Position numbers and translations under genes: made by a program. The notes beneath the pieces were generated by a model. That model saw nothing but the letters and a program-made list of their open reading frames with translations. It was not told the DNA's origin and did not search any database. A stretch of DNA of 55,653 nucleotides from Roseococcus sp. (GTDB lineage Bacteria; Pseudomonadota; Alphaproteobacteria; Acetobacterales; Acetobacteraceae). Position 1 is the stretch's first letter, and each line of letters begins with the position of its first letter. The stretch lies in the NCBI GenBank assembly GCA_026414745.1, contig JAOAIK010000032.1, forward strand, positions 1 to 55,653. Direction: 5' to 3'. Shown here piece by piece: positions 6,735-16,403 of the stretch.

Positions 6735-9700
6735 ATGCTCGGACATCTCGTGGACACGGCGCTGCGGCAGCGCCTGCTCGTGCTCATCGCCGCGCTCGGC
6801 CTGATGGCCTGGGGCGTCCAGTCCTACCGGGCCCTGCCGATCGACGCCTTCCCCGACGTGGCGCCGACGCAGGTGCTCGTCTCCATGCGCGCGCCAGGGC
6901 TCACGCCCGAGGAGCTGGAGCGCCGCGTCACCGCACCGGTGGAGACGGCGATGCGCGGCATCCCCGACCTCGTCTTCATGCGCTCCGTCACGCGCTTCTC
7001 GGTCACGCTGATGACCTTCGAGTTCAGCGAGGGCACCGACATCTTCTGGGCGCGCGCGCAGGTGAACGAGCGCCTGCAGCAGGTGCTGCCCGAGCTGCCG
7101 CCCGGCGTGCAGGGCGGGCTTGCCCCCATCGTCACGCCGCTCGCCGAGATGCTGATGTTCACGCTCGAGGGCGAGAACCTCTCGCCCACCGACGCGCGCA
7201 CGCTCATGGACTGGGTGGTGCGCCCCGCCCTGCGCGGCGTGCCGGGCGTGGCGGACGTGAACGTGCTGGGCGGCCATGTCCGCACCTACGAGGTGGTGCC
7301 GGACCCCGCGGCCATGGCCGCGCGCGGCATCACCGCCGAGATGCTGGAGGAGGCGCTGGCGCGCAACAACCGCAACGACGGCGCGGGCCGCATCCGCGAC
7401 GGCGAGGAGGCGCTCTTGGTGCGCGCCGAGGGGCGCATCCGCGGCCTCGAGGACGTGCGCGCCATCGTGCTGGCGAACCGCGAGGGCCGGGTGGTGCGCG
7501 TGGGCGACGTGGCCGATGTGCGCTTCGGCGCCCTGCCGCGCAACGGCGCGGTGACGCGCGACGGCGAGGGCGAGGCGGTCTGGGGCCTGCTGCTCGGCCT
7601 GCGCGGGGCCAATGCGCGCGAGGTGGTGGAGGGCGCGCGCGCCCGCTTCCCCGCCATCGAGCGCCAGCTTCCCGAGGGCGTGCGCCTCGTCGTGTTCTAC
7701 GACCGCGCCGAGCTGATCGGCAAGGCGGTCTGGACCGTGCAGAAGGTGCTGCTGGAGGCGATCGCGCTGGTGGTGGTGCTGCTGCTGCTCTTCCTCGGCA
7801 ACTTCCGCGCGGCGCTGGTGGTCTCGCTCAGCCTGCCGCTCGCGGTGCTGGTCACCTTCGGCGTGATGGGCTGGTGGGGGCTGTCGGCCAACATCATGTC
7901 GCTCGGCGGGCTCGCCATCGCCATCGGCCTGCTGGTGGACTGCGCGGTGGTGGTGGTGGAGAACGTGGCGCACCGCTTCCACGCGCTGCACGGGCCGCGC
8001 CCCACCCCCGCCCAGCGCCTGCGCCTGACGGGGGAGGCGGCGCGCGAGGTGGCGGCGCCGCTCGCCTCGGGGGTCGCGATCATCGTCGCCGTCTTCGTGC
8101 CGCTGCTCTCGCTGCAGGGCCTGGAAGGGCGGCTCTTCGGCCCGGTGGCGCTGACCATCGCCTTCGCCCTGCTCGCCGCGCTGCTGGTCGCGCTGACCGT
8201 GGTGCCGGTGCTCTGCGCCTTCCTCCTCGCGCCCGGCACCGGCGGGGAGCCCTGGCTGGTGCGCCGGCTGCACGCCCTCTACGACCCCTTCCTCGAACGG
8301 GCGCTGCGCCACCCGCTGAAGGTGGCGGGGGCAGCCGGGGCGGGGCTGATCGCCGCGGGCGTCGCCTTCACGCAGATCGGCAGCATCTTCATCCCGGTGA
8401 TGGACGAGGGCACGCCCGTCGTCACGCTGCGCAAGCACCCGACCATCGGCGTGGAGGAGGCGGTGGAGACCGACATGCGCGTGGCGCGCGAGATCATGGC
8501 CGGCGTGCCCGAGGTGCGCGGCATCATGGCCCGCGCCGGGGCGGACGAGCTGGGCATCGATCCCGTCGGGCTGAACGAGACGGACATGTTCTTCACCCTC
8601 GCGCCCCTCGCGGAGTGGCGGCCCGAGGCCCGACGCGGCGGCATGCCCTTCGTGCTCGGCGCGATCCGCGAGGTGCTGGAGGGCGTGCCCGGCATCAGCT
8701 TCGCCTTCTCCCAGCCCATCGACATGCGGGTGCAGGAGATGATCATCGGCGCGCGCGGCGACGTGGTGGTGAAGATCTTCGGTCCCGAGATCCCGGAGCT
8801 CAATCGCCTCGCGCGCGAGGTGGCGGAGGCGATCCGCGGCGTGCCCGGCCATGCCGACGTCTTCGCCCTGCGCAACGAGGGCATGAAATACCTGACCGTG
8901 ACGGTGGACCGGCTCGCCGCCGGGCGGGTGGGCCTCAACGCCTCGGAGGTGCAGGAGACGCTGCGCGTCTGGGTGGACGGGCGGCAGATCGGCACGGTGC
9001 TGGAGGGCGAGCGCCGCGTGCCCCTGCTGCTGCGCGGCGAGGAGGCGCTGCGCCGCTCGGCCGCCGATCTGGTGCGCGTGCCCATCGCGCTGCCGCAGGG
9101 CGGAACGGTGCTGCTCTCCCAGGTGGCCGACATCCGCGAGGAGGAGGGGGCGGTGCAGGTGATCCGCGAACAGGGCAGCCGCTTCGCCACCGTGCTCTCC
9201 AACGTGCGCGGGCGCGACACGGGCGGCTTCGTGGCCGAGGCGCAGGCGGCCGTGGCCGCGCGCGTGCAGCTTCCCCAGGGCTACGAGATCGTCTGGGGCG
9301 GGCAGTTCGAGAACCAGAGCCGCGCCATGGCGCGGCTGGCCATCGTCGTGCCGATCGCGCTGGCCGGCATCTTCCTGCTCCTCTACCTGACCTTCGGCAG
9401 CCTGCGGCAGGCGGCGCTGGTGTTCTGCAACGTGCCCTTCGCGCTGATCGGGGGCGTGCTGGCGCTCTGGGCCTCGGGCGAGTTCCTCTCCGTGCCAGCC
9501 TCGGTGGGCTTCCTCTGCCTCATCGGCATCGCGGTGCTGAACGGGGTGGTGCTGGTGAGCTACATCAACCGCCTGATCGCGGAGCAGGGGCTCGACCTCG
9601 CGCAGGCGGTGCGCGAGGGCGCGAAGCGGCGCCTGACGCCGGTGACGCTCACGGCCTCCATCGCCGCGCTGGCGCTGGTGCCCTTCCTGTTCGCCACGGG

Positions 9701-9857
9701 GCCCGGCAGCCAAATCCAGCGGCCGCTGGCCTTCGTGGTGATCGGCGGCCTGGTCACCGCGACGGTGCTCACCCTCGTGCTGCTGCCCATTCTCACCGAA
9801 CGCTTCGCCCTGCCGCGCGCACGCGCCGGCGCGACGCAACCCCAGGCGGCGGAGTGA
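6735..9857 (+). CDS. Heavy-metal-type RND efflux pump (CzcA/CusA family)
   Basis: A 1040-residue inner-membrane proton-driven pump of usual length for the family. TM1 is near residues 14-30, followed by IDAFPDVAP, a hallmark of the HME branch, then the first porter domain, the TM2-TM6 block around residues 335-500 with GGLAIAIGLLVDCAVVVVEN in TM4 (the essential Asp and Glu for proton coupling), a second porter domain from about 550, and the last TM block from about 870. The TM4 motif is intermediate between the Zn/Co/Ni type (DFG...DGA) and the Cu/Ag type (AIG...DAA), so the exported metal cannot be named. It is co-operonic with the adaptor and the outer-membrane channel. Confidence 0.9.
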   Translation: MLGHLVDTALRQRLLVLIAALGLMAWGVQSYRALPIDAFPDVAPTQVLVSMRAPGLTPEELERRVTAPVETAMRGIPDLVFMRSVTRFSVTLMTFEFSEGTDIFWARAQVNERLQQVLPELPPGVQGGLAPIVTPLAEMLMFTLEGENLSPTDARTLMDWVVRPALRGVPGVADVNVLGGHVRTYEVVPDPAAMAARGITAEMLEEALARNNRNDGAGRIRDGEEALLVRAEGRIRGLEDVRAIVLANREGRVVRVGDVADVRFGALPRNGAVTRDGEGEAVWGLLLGLRGANAREVVEGARARFPAIERQLPEGVRLVVFYDRAELIGKAVWTVQKVLLEAIALVVVLLLLFLGNFRAALVVSLSLPLAVLVTFGVMGWWGLSANIMSLGGLAIAIGLLVDCAVVVVENVAHRFHALHGPRPTPAQRLRLTGEAAREVAAPLASGVAIIVAVFVPLLSLQGLEGRLFGPVALTIAFALLAALLVALTVVPVLCAFLLAPGTGGEPWLVRRLHALYDPFLERALRHPLKVAGAAGAGLIAAGVAFTQIGSIFIPVMDEGTPVVTLRKHPTIGVEEAVETDMRVAREIMAGVPEVRGIMARAGADELGIDPVGLNETDMFFTLAPLAEWRPEARRGGMPFVLGAIREVLEGVPGISFAFSQPIDMRVQEMIIGARGDVVVKIFGPEIPELNRLAREVAEAIRGVPGHADVFALRNEGMKYLTVTVDRLAAGRVGLNASEVQETLRVWVDGRQIGTVLEGERRVPLLLRGEEALRRSAADLVRVPIALPQGGTVLLSQVADIREEEGAVQVIREQGSRFATVLSNVRGRDTGGFVAEAQAAVAARVQLPQGYEIVWGGQFENQSRAMARLAIVVPIALAGIFLLLYLTFGSLRQAALVFCNVPFALIGGVLALWASGEFLSVPASVGFLCLIGIAVLNGVVLVSYINRLIAEQGLDLAQAVREGAKRRLTPVTLTASIAALALVPFLFATGPGSQIQRPLAFVVIGGLVTATVLTLVLLPILTERFALPRARAGATQPQAAE

Positions 9858-9862
9858 GGAAA

Positions 9863-11047
9863 ATGCGCACGATCATGCCTCTCCTCCTCGCCCTGCTGCT
9901 CGCCGCGCCCGGGGCGGCGCTGGCGCAGCCGCACCCGCTGGCGCGGCATCTCGAGGCGGCGCTGGCGCTCGATGCCGGCTTCCGCACGCTGGAGGCGCAG
10001 CGCGAGGCCGCGGCCGCCCGCGGCGTGGCGGCGCGCGCGCCCATCGCCGGCGCCCCCGCGCTCTCCGGCAGCCTCCGCGCCGACACCCGCGGCCCGCGCG
10101 AGCTGCGCGAGCTGGACGCGGAGGTGAGCGCGCCGCTTTGGCTGCCCGGCCAGCGCGGCGCCCTCGCCGGCAGCGTCGAGGCGGCGGTGACGGAGTTCGA
10201 CCGCCGCCTCGCGCTGCGCCGGCTGGAGGTGGCCGGCCTGCTGCGCGAGGCCTGGTGGGAGGCGGCGGAGACGCGCCGGACCGCGCAGCTCGCGCGCGAG
10301 CGCCTCGCCACCGCGCGCGACATCGCCCGCGACGTGCAGCGCCGCGCCGCCCTGGGCGACATCCCGCCCAGCGAGGCGCTGCTGGCGCGCAACGAGACGC
10401 TGGCGGCCGAACTCGCCCTGGTGCAGGCCGAGGCGGCGGCGGAGCGGGCCGGCGCGGCCTATCGCGCCCTGACGGGCGGCCTCCCACCCGATCTGCCGGC
10501 CGAGGCGCCGCGCCCCGCCGCCGCCCACCCCGCCCTGCTCGCGGCCGAGGCGCAGCTCGCCGCCGCCGAATCGCGCCGCCGGCTGGTCGCCGCCACCCCG
10601 CGCGACAACCCGGAGCTCGGCCTGTTCGGCCGGCAGGAGGCGGGGCTCGGCACGGCGGATTCCACCAGCCTCGGCCTGCGCTTCCGCCTGCCGCTGGCCA
10701 GCGAGGGGCGCAACGCCCCGCGCCGGGCCGAGGCGGAGAGCGAGGTCACCCGCGCCACCGCCGAACTCGCCCTCGCCCGCCGCGCGGTGGAGGCGGGGCG
10801 GGTCCAGGCGGAGGCCGCGCTGCGCGCCGCCGAGACCGCCGCCCGCCTGGCGCGCGAGAGGCTCGCGGTGGCGCGCGCGCAGGAGGAGATCGCCCTGCGC
10901 GCCTTCCGCGCCGGCGAGACGGGCGCCTTCGAACTGTTCCGCGTCCGCCAGCTCCGGCTCGAGGCCGCGGAGGAGGAGGGGCGGGCGGCCATCGCCGCGC
11001 TGCGCGCCCGCTCCCGCCTCAACCAGGCGCGGGGGGTGCTGCCCTGA
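9863..11047 (+). CDS. Outer-membrane efflux channel (CzcC/TolC family)
   Basis: 394 residues with a signal peptide (MRTIMPLLLALLLAAPGA, then ALAQ). The rest is two repeats of long Ala/Arg/Glu-rich helices separated by strand-forming stretches (SLGLRFRLPLAS), ending in the typical FELFRVRQLRLEAAEEEGRA helix of the OEP family. It is the outer-membrane conduit for the RND pump encoded just upstream (5 nt gap). The start follows GAGTGAGGA. The absence of a lipobox cysteine separates it from lipidated CusC. Slightly short compared with the usual 410-460 residues, but both OEP repeats are present. Confidence 0.85.
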   Translation: MRTIMPLLLALLLAAPGAALAQPHPLARHLEAALALDAGFRTLEAQREAAAARGVAARAPIAGAPALSGSLRADTRGPRELRELDAEVSAPLWLPGQRGALAGSVEAAVTEFDRRLALRRLEVAGLLREAWWEAAETRRTAQLARERLATARDIARDVQRRAALGDIPPSEALLARNETLAAELALVQAEAAAERAGAAYRALTGGLPPDLPAEAPRPAAAHPALLAAEAQLAAAESRRRLVAATPRDNPELGLFGRQEAGLGTADSTSLGLRFRLPLASEGRNAPRRAEAESEVTRATAELALARRAVEAGRVQAEAALRAAETAARLARERLAVARAQEEIALRAFRAGETGAFELFRVRQLRLEAAEEEGRAAIAALRARSRLNQARGVLP

Positions 11048-11236
11048 CCCTGCGGCGGCCCGTTACCGGCGGAAACGCCGCGTGATGGAGAGGGGGGGCG
11101 GAAACCCGTCCCTGCCGTCTGGACAGCGGGCGCGTGGCGGCCTAGTGGCGCGCGGGTCATTCATGGTAACCCGCCGGCCATCCCGGGCGGGAGGATTCGG
11201 CCCGGGCGAGGGGCCCGCGCCAGCAGGAGAGACGTG

Positions 11237-11479
11237 ATGAGCGAGACCGCCGAAAAGGTGAAGAAGATCGTCGTGGAGCACCTCGGCGTGGAAGAGGCGA
11301 AGGTGACGCCGGAAGCCTCCTTCATCGACGACCTCGGCGCGGACAGCCTGGACACGGTGGAGCTGGTGATGGCCTTCGAGGAGGCCTTCGGCGTGGAGAT
11401 CCCGGACGACGCGGCGGAGAAGATCCAGACCGTGAAGGACGCGATCGAGTTCATCGAGAAGCAGCAGGCCTCGGCCTGA
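11237..11479 (+). CDS. acpP: Acyl carrier protein
   Basis: 80 residues, strongly acidic. [14 protein letters not shown] holds Ser37, which receives 4'-phosphopantetheine. It carries growing acyl chains in type II fatty-acid synthesis in the cytoplasm. I take the ATG at 11237, giving the family-standard N-terminus [12 protein letters not shown]; a GTG lies directly before it. AGGAGAG provides the ribosome site. fabF follows after 25 nt, the usual pairing. The 189-nt upstream gap holds a weak promoter-like pair (TGGACA at about 11130, TAG-rich -10 about 17 nt on) that I would not rely on. Confidence 0.95.
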   Translation: MSETAEKVKKIVVEHLGVEEAKVTPEASFIDDLGADSLDTVELVMAFEEAFGVEIPDDAAEKIQTVKDAIEFIEKQQASA

Positions 11480-11504
11480 CGCGGCTTCTCCGGGTTCCCC
11501 GCAC

Positions 11505-12788
11505 GTGTTCGCGCCAGGCTTCGCGCCGCGCCGCGTCGTCGTCACCGGCATGGGAATCGCGAGCCCGCTCGGGCTCGGGGTGGAGCATGTCTGGAAGCGG
11601 CTGATCAACGGCGAGAGCGGCATCTCCGCCATCCAGTCCTTCGACGTGAAGGACCTGCCCGCCAAGATCGCGGGACAGGTGCCCCATGGCAGCAAGGCGG
11701 AGCACGGGCTCGACCTCAACGAGTGGATCCCGGTCAAGGAACAGAAGAAGATGGCCCGCTTCATCCACCTCGCCTGGGTGGCGGCGGCGGAGGCCATCGA
11801 GGACAGCGGCTGGGCGCCCGAGGACGAGGAAGGCCGCCGCGCCACCGGCGTGATGATCGGTTCGGGCATCGGCGGGCTCGAGACCATCCAGGAGGCAGGG
11901 GCGCTGGTGGCACAGGGCCGCACCCGGCGGCTCTCGCCCTTCTTCATCCCCTCCGCGCTGGTCAATCTCGCCTCGGGGCAGGTGTCCATCCGCTACGGCT
12001 TCAAGGGGCCGAACCACTCGGCGGTCACGGCCTGCGCCACGGGGGTGCATGCCATCGGCGACGCGGCGCGGCTGATCGCGCTGGGCGATGCCGATGTGAT
12101 GGTGGCCGGCGGCGCCGAGGCGGCGATCTGCGAGCTCGGCATCGGCGGCTTTTGCGCCGCGCGCGCCCTCTCCACCGGCTTCAACGACCGGCCCCAGGCC
12201 GCCTCCCGCCCCTGGGACAAGGACCGCGACGGCTTCGTGATGGGCGAGGGGGCGGGGGTGCTGGTGCTCGAGGAGTACGAGCACGCGCGCCGACGCGGGG
12301 CGAAGATCTACGCCGAGGTGATCGGCTACGGCATGTCGGGCGACGCGCACCACATCACCGCCCCCGCGGAGGACGGCGATGGCGGCTACCGCGCCATGAA
12401 GGCGGCGCTGCGCAGCGCCGGCCTCTCGCCGGCCGATGTGCAGTACGTCAACGCGCATGGCACCTCGACGCCCATGGGCGACGACATCGAGCTCGCCGCG
12501 GTGGAGCGACTCTGGGGCCCGCATGCCAAGGGCCTCGCCATGTCCTCCACCAAGTCGGCCACCGGGCATCTGCTCGGCGCGGCGGGGGCGGTGGAGGGGA
12601 TCTTCTCCATTCTCGCGGTGCGCGACGGCGTGGCCCCGCCCACCCTGAACCTCGAGAACCCCTCGCGCGAGAGCCCGATCGACCGCGTGGCCAAGACGGC
12701 GCAGGAACGCCCCATCCGCGTCGCGCTGTCCAACAGCTTCGGCTTCGGCGGCACCAACGCCTCGGTGGTCTTCCGGGCCGCGCCGTGA
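11505..12788 (+). CDS. fabF: Beta-ketoacyl-ACP synthase II
   Basis: A 427-residue thiolase-fold condensing enzyme with the complete active site: Cys177 in TACATG, His318 in NAHGTSTPMGD, Lys350 in STKSATGH and His355. It extends acyl-ACP by two carbons using malonyl-ACP. The GTG start at 11505 puts the first strand RRVVVTGMGIASPLG in its normal place; a later start would cut into the fold. It follows acpP and precedes mltG by 12 nt, the acpP-fabF-mltG order common in proteobacteria. Confidence 0.95.
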   Translation: MFAPGFAPRRVVVTGMGIASPLGLGVEHVWKRLINGESGISAIQSFDVKDLPAKIAGQVPHGSKAEHGLDLNEWIPVKEQKKMARFIHLAWVAAAEAIEDSGWAPEDEEGRRATGVMIGSGIGGLETIQEAGALVAQGRTRRLSPFFIPSALVNLASGQVSIRYGFKGPNHSAVTACATGVHAIGDAARLIALGDADVMVAGGAEAAICELGIGGFCAARALSTGFNDRPQAASRPWDKDRDGFVMGEGAGVLVLEEYEHARRRGAKIYAEVIGYGMSGDAHHITAPAEDGDGGYRAMKAALRSAGLSPADVQYVNAHGTSTPMGDDIELAAVERLWGPHAKGLAMSSTKSATGHLLGAAGAVEGIFSILAVRDGVAPPTLNLENPSRESPIDRVAKTAQERPIRVALSNSFGFGGTNASVVFRAAP

Positions 12789-12800
12789 GGGGCTGAGCCG

Positions 12801-13763
12801 ATGCGCCGGGCGCTCCGCCTGCTCGGGGCGCTGCTCCTGCTCGCGGCCGCGCTGCTTGGGGGCGCGGCCTTTTTCCTCTGGCGCGCCGTCACCGCACCCG
12901 GCCCGCTGGCCGAGCCCGCGCAGGTGGTGATCCCCCGCGGCGGGACGGAGGCCATCGCTGCCGTGCTGCACGAGCGGGGCGTGATCCGCGACGCGCGGCT
13001 CTTCGCCCTCGCCGCCCTCGCCACGCGGCGCGAGGGGCCGCTGCGGGCGGCCGAGTTCCTCTTCCCGGCCCGCGCCTCGATCCGCGAGGTGCTCACGGTG
13101 CTGCGCCAGGGGCGGCCGGTGCTGCGCCGCCTCACCATCCCCGAGGGGCTGACGGCGCGCCAGATCGCCGCCCTGTTCGAGCGCACCGAGGGGCTGACGG
13201 GCGATCTTCCGCCCTTCGCCGAGGGGGCGGTGCTGCCCGAGACCTACGCCTTCGCCTTCGGCGAGAGCCGCGCGGCCGTGCTGCGGCGGGCCATCGCCGC
13301 CATGGACCAGGCGCTGGCCGAGGCCTGGGCCCAGCGCGCCCCCGACCTGCCCCTCGCCTCGCCGCGCGAGGCGCTGATCCTCGCCTCGATCGTCGAGCGG
13401 GAGACCGGCGTGGCGGCCGAGCGCGGGCTGATCGCGGGCGTCTTCGTGAACAGGCTGCGGCGCAACATGCCGCTGCAGTCGGACCCCACCGTGGCCTATG
13501 CGGCCGGGCAGGGGATGCCGCTCGATCGCCCGCTGACGCGCGCCGACCTGGAGCGCGACCACCCCTTCAACACCTACCGCAACCGCGGCCTGCCGCCTGG
13601 CCCCATCGCCTCGCCTGGCCGCGAGGCGCTGCGCGCCGCCACCCGCCCCGAGGCCACGGATTTCCTCTATTTCGTGGCCGATGGCACGGGCGGCCACGCC
13701 TTCGCCCGCACCCTGGAGGAGCACAACCGCAACGTCACGCGCTGGCGGGCGCTGACGCGATAG
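12801..13763 (+). CDS. mltG: Endolytic peptidoglycan transglycosylase MltG
   Basis: 320 residues. One N-terminal membrane helix (about residues 5-28, Leu/Ala-rich) anchors it, followed by a LysM-like segment and the YceG catalytic domain. ILASIVERETG holds the catalytic Glu, and LQSDPTVAYA and YRNRGLPPGPIASPG are the other conserved blocks. It cleaves nascent glycan strands and releases them from the membrane. Start at ATG 12801, 9 nt after a GAGGGG element in the fabF end. It converges on the trmJ-like gene with only 7 nt between stop codons. Confidence 0.93.
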   Translation: MRRALRLLGALLLLAAALLGGAAFFLWRAVTAPGPLAEPAQVVIPRGGTEAIAAVLHERGVIRDARLFALAALATRREGPLRAAEFLFPARASIREVLTVLRQGRPVLRRLTIPEGLTARQIAALFERTEGLTGDLPPFAEGAVLPETYAFAFGESRAAVLRRAIAAMDQALAEAWAQRAPDLPLASPREALILASIVERETGVAAERGLIAGVFVNRLRRNMPLQSDPTVAYAAGQGMPLDRPLTRADLERDHPFNTYRNRGLPPGPIASPGREALRAATRPEATDFLYFVADGTGGHAFARTLEEHNRNVTRWRALTR

Positions 13764-13770
13764 GGCGGGA

Positions 13771-14562
13771 TCAGTCGGGCTTGTCCGGCCGGCCGCGCCG
13801 CATCCGCCCGCGCGAGAGCTCCGCCACCACGCCGTGCAGCGTGCGCAGCTCCTGCTCCGTCACCTCGCCGCGGACGAACCAGTGGCGGAGGTTGCGCACC
13901 ATGCCAGGGCGCTTCTCTGCGTTGCGCAGGAAGCCGCAGGCGTCGAGTTCGGCCAGCAGATGGGCCATGAAGTTCTCGAGCTCCGCGCGCGTCGCCACGC
14001 GGGTCTTGTGGGTCTGGAGCTGGCGCGGCGGCGTGGTGTCGGCGCTGGTCCACCATTCATAGGCCATCACCATCACCGCCTGGGCGAGGTTGAGCGAGGG
14101 GAAATCCGGGTTCAGCGGGTAGCGGACCAGCGCATCGGCGCGCGCGAGATCCTCCGCCTCCAGCCCGGCGCGCTCCGGGCCGAAGAGCAGGGCGCAGCGC
14201 AGGCCGCGCGCGGTGGCCGCGCGCAGCTCCGCCGCCGCGCCGCGCGCGGTCAGCACCGGCGTGACGACATGGCGCGGGCGCGGGCAGGTGCCGAGCACGC
14301 GCTGGCAGTCGGCGACGGCCTCGTCCACGCTGGCATGGAGCGTGGCGGCGTCCAGGATACGGTCCGCCCCGCTGGCGGCGGCCCAGGCACGCGGCTGCGG
14401 CCAGCCGTCGCGCGGGGCGACGAGGCGCAGGTGGAACAGCCCGCCATTGGCCATGGCGCGGGCGGCGGCGCCGATGTTGTCGGCAAGCTGCGGCCGCACG
14501 AGCACCACGATCGGCGTCTCGCCCGGCGGCGGGACGAGCGGCGCGGCGCCCTCCTCTCTCAT
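13771..14562 (-). CDS. trmJ: TrmH/SpoU-family RNA 2'-O-methyltransferase (TrmJ-like)
   Basis: 263 residues. The N-terminal [15 protein letters not shown] (Asn and Gly of motif 1), [15 protein letters not shown] (motif 2) and [19 protein letters not shown] (motif 3) form the SPOUT knot that binds S-adenosylmethionine. The extra C-terminal helical domain (about residues 165-263) is typical of TrmJ, which methylates the ribose of position 32 in tRNAs. The start ATG overlaps the stop of the DUF305 gene as ATGA, so translation is coupled. Relatives include RNA methyltransferases of other target, but length and C-terminal part favour TrmJ. Confidence 0.85.
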   Translation of the reverse strand: MREEGAAPLVPPPGETPIVVLVRPQLADNIGAAARAMANGGLFHLRLVAPRDGWPQPRAWAAASGADRILDAATLHASVDEAVADCQRVLGTCPRPRHVVTPVLTARGAAAELRAATARGLRCALLFGPERAGLEAEDLARADALVRYPLNPDFPSLNLAQAVMVMAYEWWTSADTTPPRQLQTHKTRVATRAELENFMAHLLAELDACGFLRNAEKRPGMVRNLRHWFVRGEVTEQELRTLHGVVAELSRGRMRRGRPDKPD

Positions 14563-14924
14563 CGGTGAGGAAGGCGCTGCAGCAGGGCGCGCATCTGGGC
14601 GATTTCGCGCTCCTGCTCGCGGATGATGGCCTCGGCCAGCGCGCGCACCTCCGGGTCGCGGCCATGGCGCAGCACGATGTGCGCCATCTCGATCGCGCCC
14701 TCGTGGTGGGGGATCATGGCCGCCACGAAGTCCCGGTCGGCATGGCCGGTGTAGCGGATGTCCATGGCCCGGTGCATCCGCGCATTGGCCTCGCGGAACT
14801 CGCGGGTGCTGGCGGGCTCGTTCGCGCCCCCCCGCGCGCCGTGCCCGCCATGCGGGGCCTGGGCGAGGGCCGGGGGGGCGGCGGCCCCGGCGGCGGCGGC
14901 GAGAAGGGCGGTGCGGCGGTTCAT
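14559..14924 (-). CDS. Exported DUF305 protein
   Basis: 121 residues. An RR-containing signal peptide ([19 protein letters not shown]) is followed by a Gly/His-rich linker (HGGHGARGG) and one DUF305 domain with the defining [13 protein letters not shown] (His73/His74). Members are ferritin-like helical periplasmic proteins, several linked with copper handling. The signal may use the Tat or Sec route; the RR pair is followed by TAL rather than a full Tat consensus. It overlaps trmJ by 4 nt, an unusual partner, and lies 63 nt downstream of cysS in the same direction. Confidence 0.85.
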   Translation of the reverse strand: MNRRTALLAAAAGAAAPPALAQAPHGGHGARGGANEPASTREFREANARMHRAMDIRYTGHADRDFVAAMIPHHEGAIEMAHIVLRHGRDPEVRALAEAIIREQEREIAQMRALLQRLPHR

Positions 14925-14964
14925 GGCGTCTCTCCCTGGCGTTGTGTCAGGCCGCGCGGGAGTG

Positions 14965-14979
14965 TGGGGATTCTCCCCA
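14965..14979. other. Short perfect hairpin behind cysS
   Basis: TGGGGA-TTC-TCCCCA gives a 6-bp stem with a 3-nt loop, 9 nt after the cysS stop in the direction of transcription. There is no T-run on either strand, so it is not a classical terminator. It may slow or process the cysS-DUF305 transcript, or it may be chance. Confidence 0.25.
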
Positions 14980-14987
14980 TGGGAGGG

Positions 14988-16403
14988 TCAAGCGCGCCGC
15001 CAGGTCGTGCCGGAGGGGCCATCCTCGAGCAGGATGCCCTGGGCCTTCAGCGCGTCGCGGATGCGGTCCGCCTCCGCCCAGTTCCGTGCCTTGCGCGCGG
15101 CGAGGCGGGCGGCGATGGCCGCTTCCACCGCCGCCGCGTCCACCCCGCCCTGCCGCCAGGCGATGGGATCATGCGCGAGCAGGCCGAGCACCGCGGCGGC
15201 CGCGCGCAGCGCCGCCCGCGCCTCGCCGGGCTGCGGCGTCCAGGGCCGGGGCGTGCGCGCCTGCACCGCCGCCGCCGAGCCGCCGACGCTCGCCACGTTC
15301 TCGAGCGTGCGCAGATCGCGCAGCCGCGCCAGCGCGAGCGGCGTGTTGAGGTCGTCGGCGAGCGGCGCCAGCGCCCATTCCACCATCTCGGGCGGGGCCT
15401 CGGCCTCGGGGGCGGGGCGGGCGAGCATGGCGTAGTGGTCGTCGAGTTCCGCCTTCGCCTCCATCAGCGCCGCGTCGCTGTAGTCGAGCGCGGCGCGGTA
15501 GTGGGTGCGCAGCAGCAGCAGGCGGAAGGCCTCGCCCGCCCAGGGACCCTTGGCGAGGATGTCCTGCACGGTGAGGAAATTGCCGAGCGACTTCGACATC
15601 TTCTCGCCGTTCACCAGCAGCATGCCGTTGTGCAGCCAGGTGTGCGCCATGAAGCGCGTGCCGAAGGCGCAGCGGCTCTGCGCCACCTCGTTCTCGTGGT
15701 GCGGGAAGAGCAGGTCGTGCCCGCCGCCATGGATGTCGAAGCACTCGCCGAGATGCGCCCAGGACATGGCGCTGCACTCGATGTGCCAGCCCGGGCGGCC
15801 GCGGCCCCAGGGGCTGTCCCAGCCGGGCGTGTCGGGGTCGCTCGGCTTCCACAGCACGAAGTCGCCGGGGTTCTCCTTGTAGGCGGCGACCTCCACCCGC
15901 GCGCCGGCCAGCAGCTCCTCCGGGCTGCGGCCCGAGAGCGCGCCGTAGTCGGGAAAACTCGCCACGCGGAACAGCACATGGCCCTCGGCCGCATAGGCGT
16001 GGCCGCGGGCGATGAGCCGCTCGATCAGGGCGATCATCTGCGGGATGTGGCCCGTGGCGGTGGGCTCCACATCGGGCGGGAGGCAGTTCAGAGCCGCCAT
16101 GTCGCGGTGGAAATCCGCCGTGGTGCGCGCGGTGATGGCGGAGATGGGCTCGCCCGTCTCTCTCGCGCGCGCGTTGATCTTGTCGTCCACGTCGGTGATG
16201 TTGCGCACATAGGTCAGGCGCGGGTAGAGGCGGCGCAGCAGCCGCGCCAGCACGTCGAACACCACCACCGGGCGCGCATTGCCGAGATGCGCGAGGTCAT
16301 AGACCGTCGGCCCGCAGACATACATGCGCACATGGGCGGGGTCGAGCGGCGCGAAATCCTCCTCGCGGCGCGTCAGCGAGTTGTGGAAGCGGAGTGTCGT
16401 CAT
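14988..16403 (-). CDS. cysS: Cysteinyl-tRNA synthetase
   Basis: A 471-residue class I synthetase. The HIGH motif is HLGN at residues 39-42, preceded by the zinc ligand Cys30 in CGPTVYD; KMSKS is at about 268. GRGRPGWHIECSAM with the second zinc cysteine and HGGGHDLLFPHHENE complete the metal site for cysteine discrimination. The C-terminal helical anticodon part is present. It charges tRNA-Cys in the cytosol. It is downstream of gltX with a 111-nt gap in which I see no clear promoter or terminator. Confidence 0.96.
   Translation of the reverse strand: MTTLRFHNSLTRREEDFAPLDPAHVRMYVCGPTVYDLAHLGNARPVVVFDVLARLLRRLYPRLTYVRNITDVDDKINARARETGEPISAITARTTADFHRDMAALNCLPPDVEPTATGHIPQMIALIERLIARGHAYAAEGHVLFRVASFPDYGALSGRSPEELLAGARVEVAAYKENPGDFVLWKPSDPDTPGWDSPWGRGRPGWHIECSAMSWAHLGECFDIHGGGHDLLFPHHENEVAQSRCAFGTRFMAHTWLHNGMLLVNGEKMSKSLGNFLTVQDILAKGPWAGEAFRLLLLRTHYRAALDYSDAALMEAKAELDDHYAMLARPAPEAEAPPEMVEWALAPLADDLNTPLALARLRDLRTLENVASVGGSAAAVQARTPRPWTPQPGEARAALRAAAAVLGLLAHDPIAWRQGGVDAAAVEAAIAARLAARKARNWAEADRIRDALKAQGILLEDGPSGTTWRRA

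Noticed and set aside
6633..9839. A 1068-codon open frame antisense to the RND pump gene
   Set aside because: High GC suppresses stop codons on both strands; the composition (His/Arg/Gln/Glu-rich) is that of an antisense shadow and the sense frame is an unmistakable pump.
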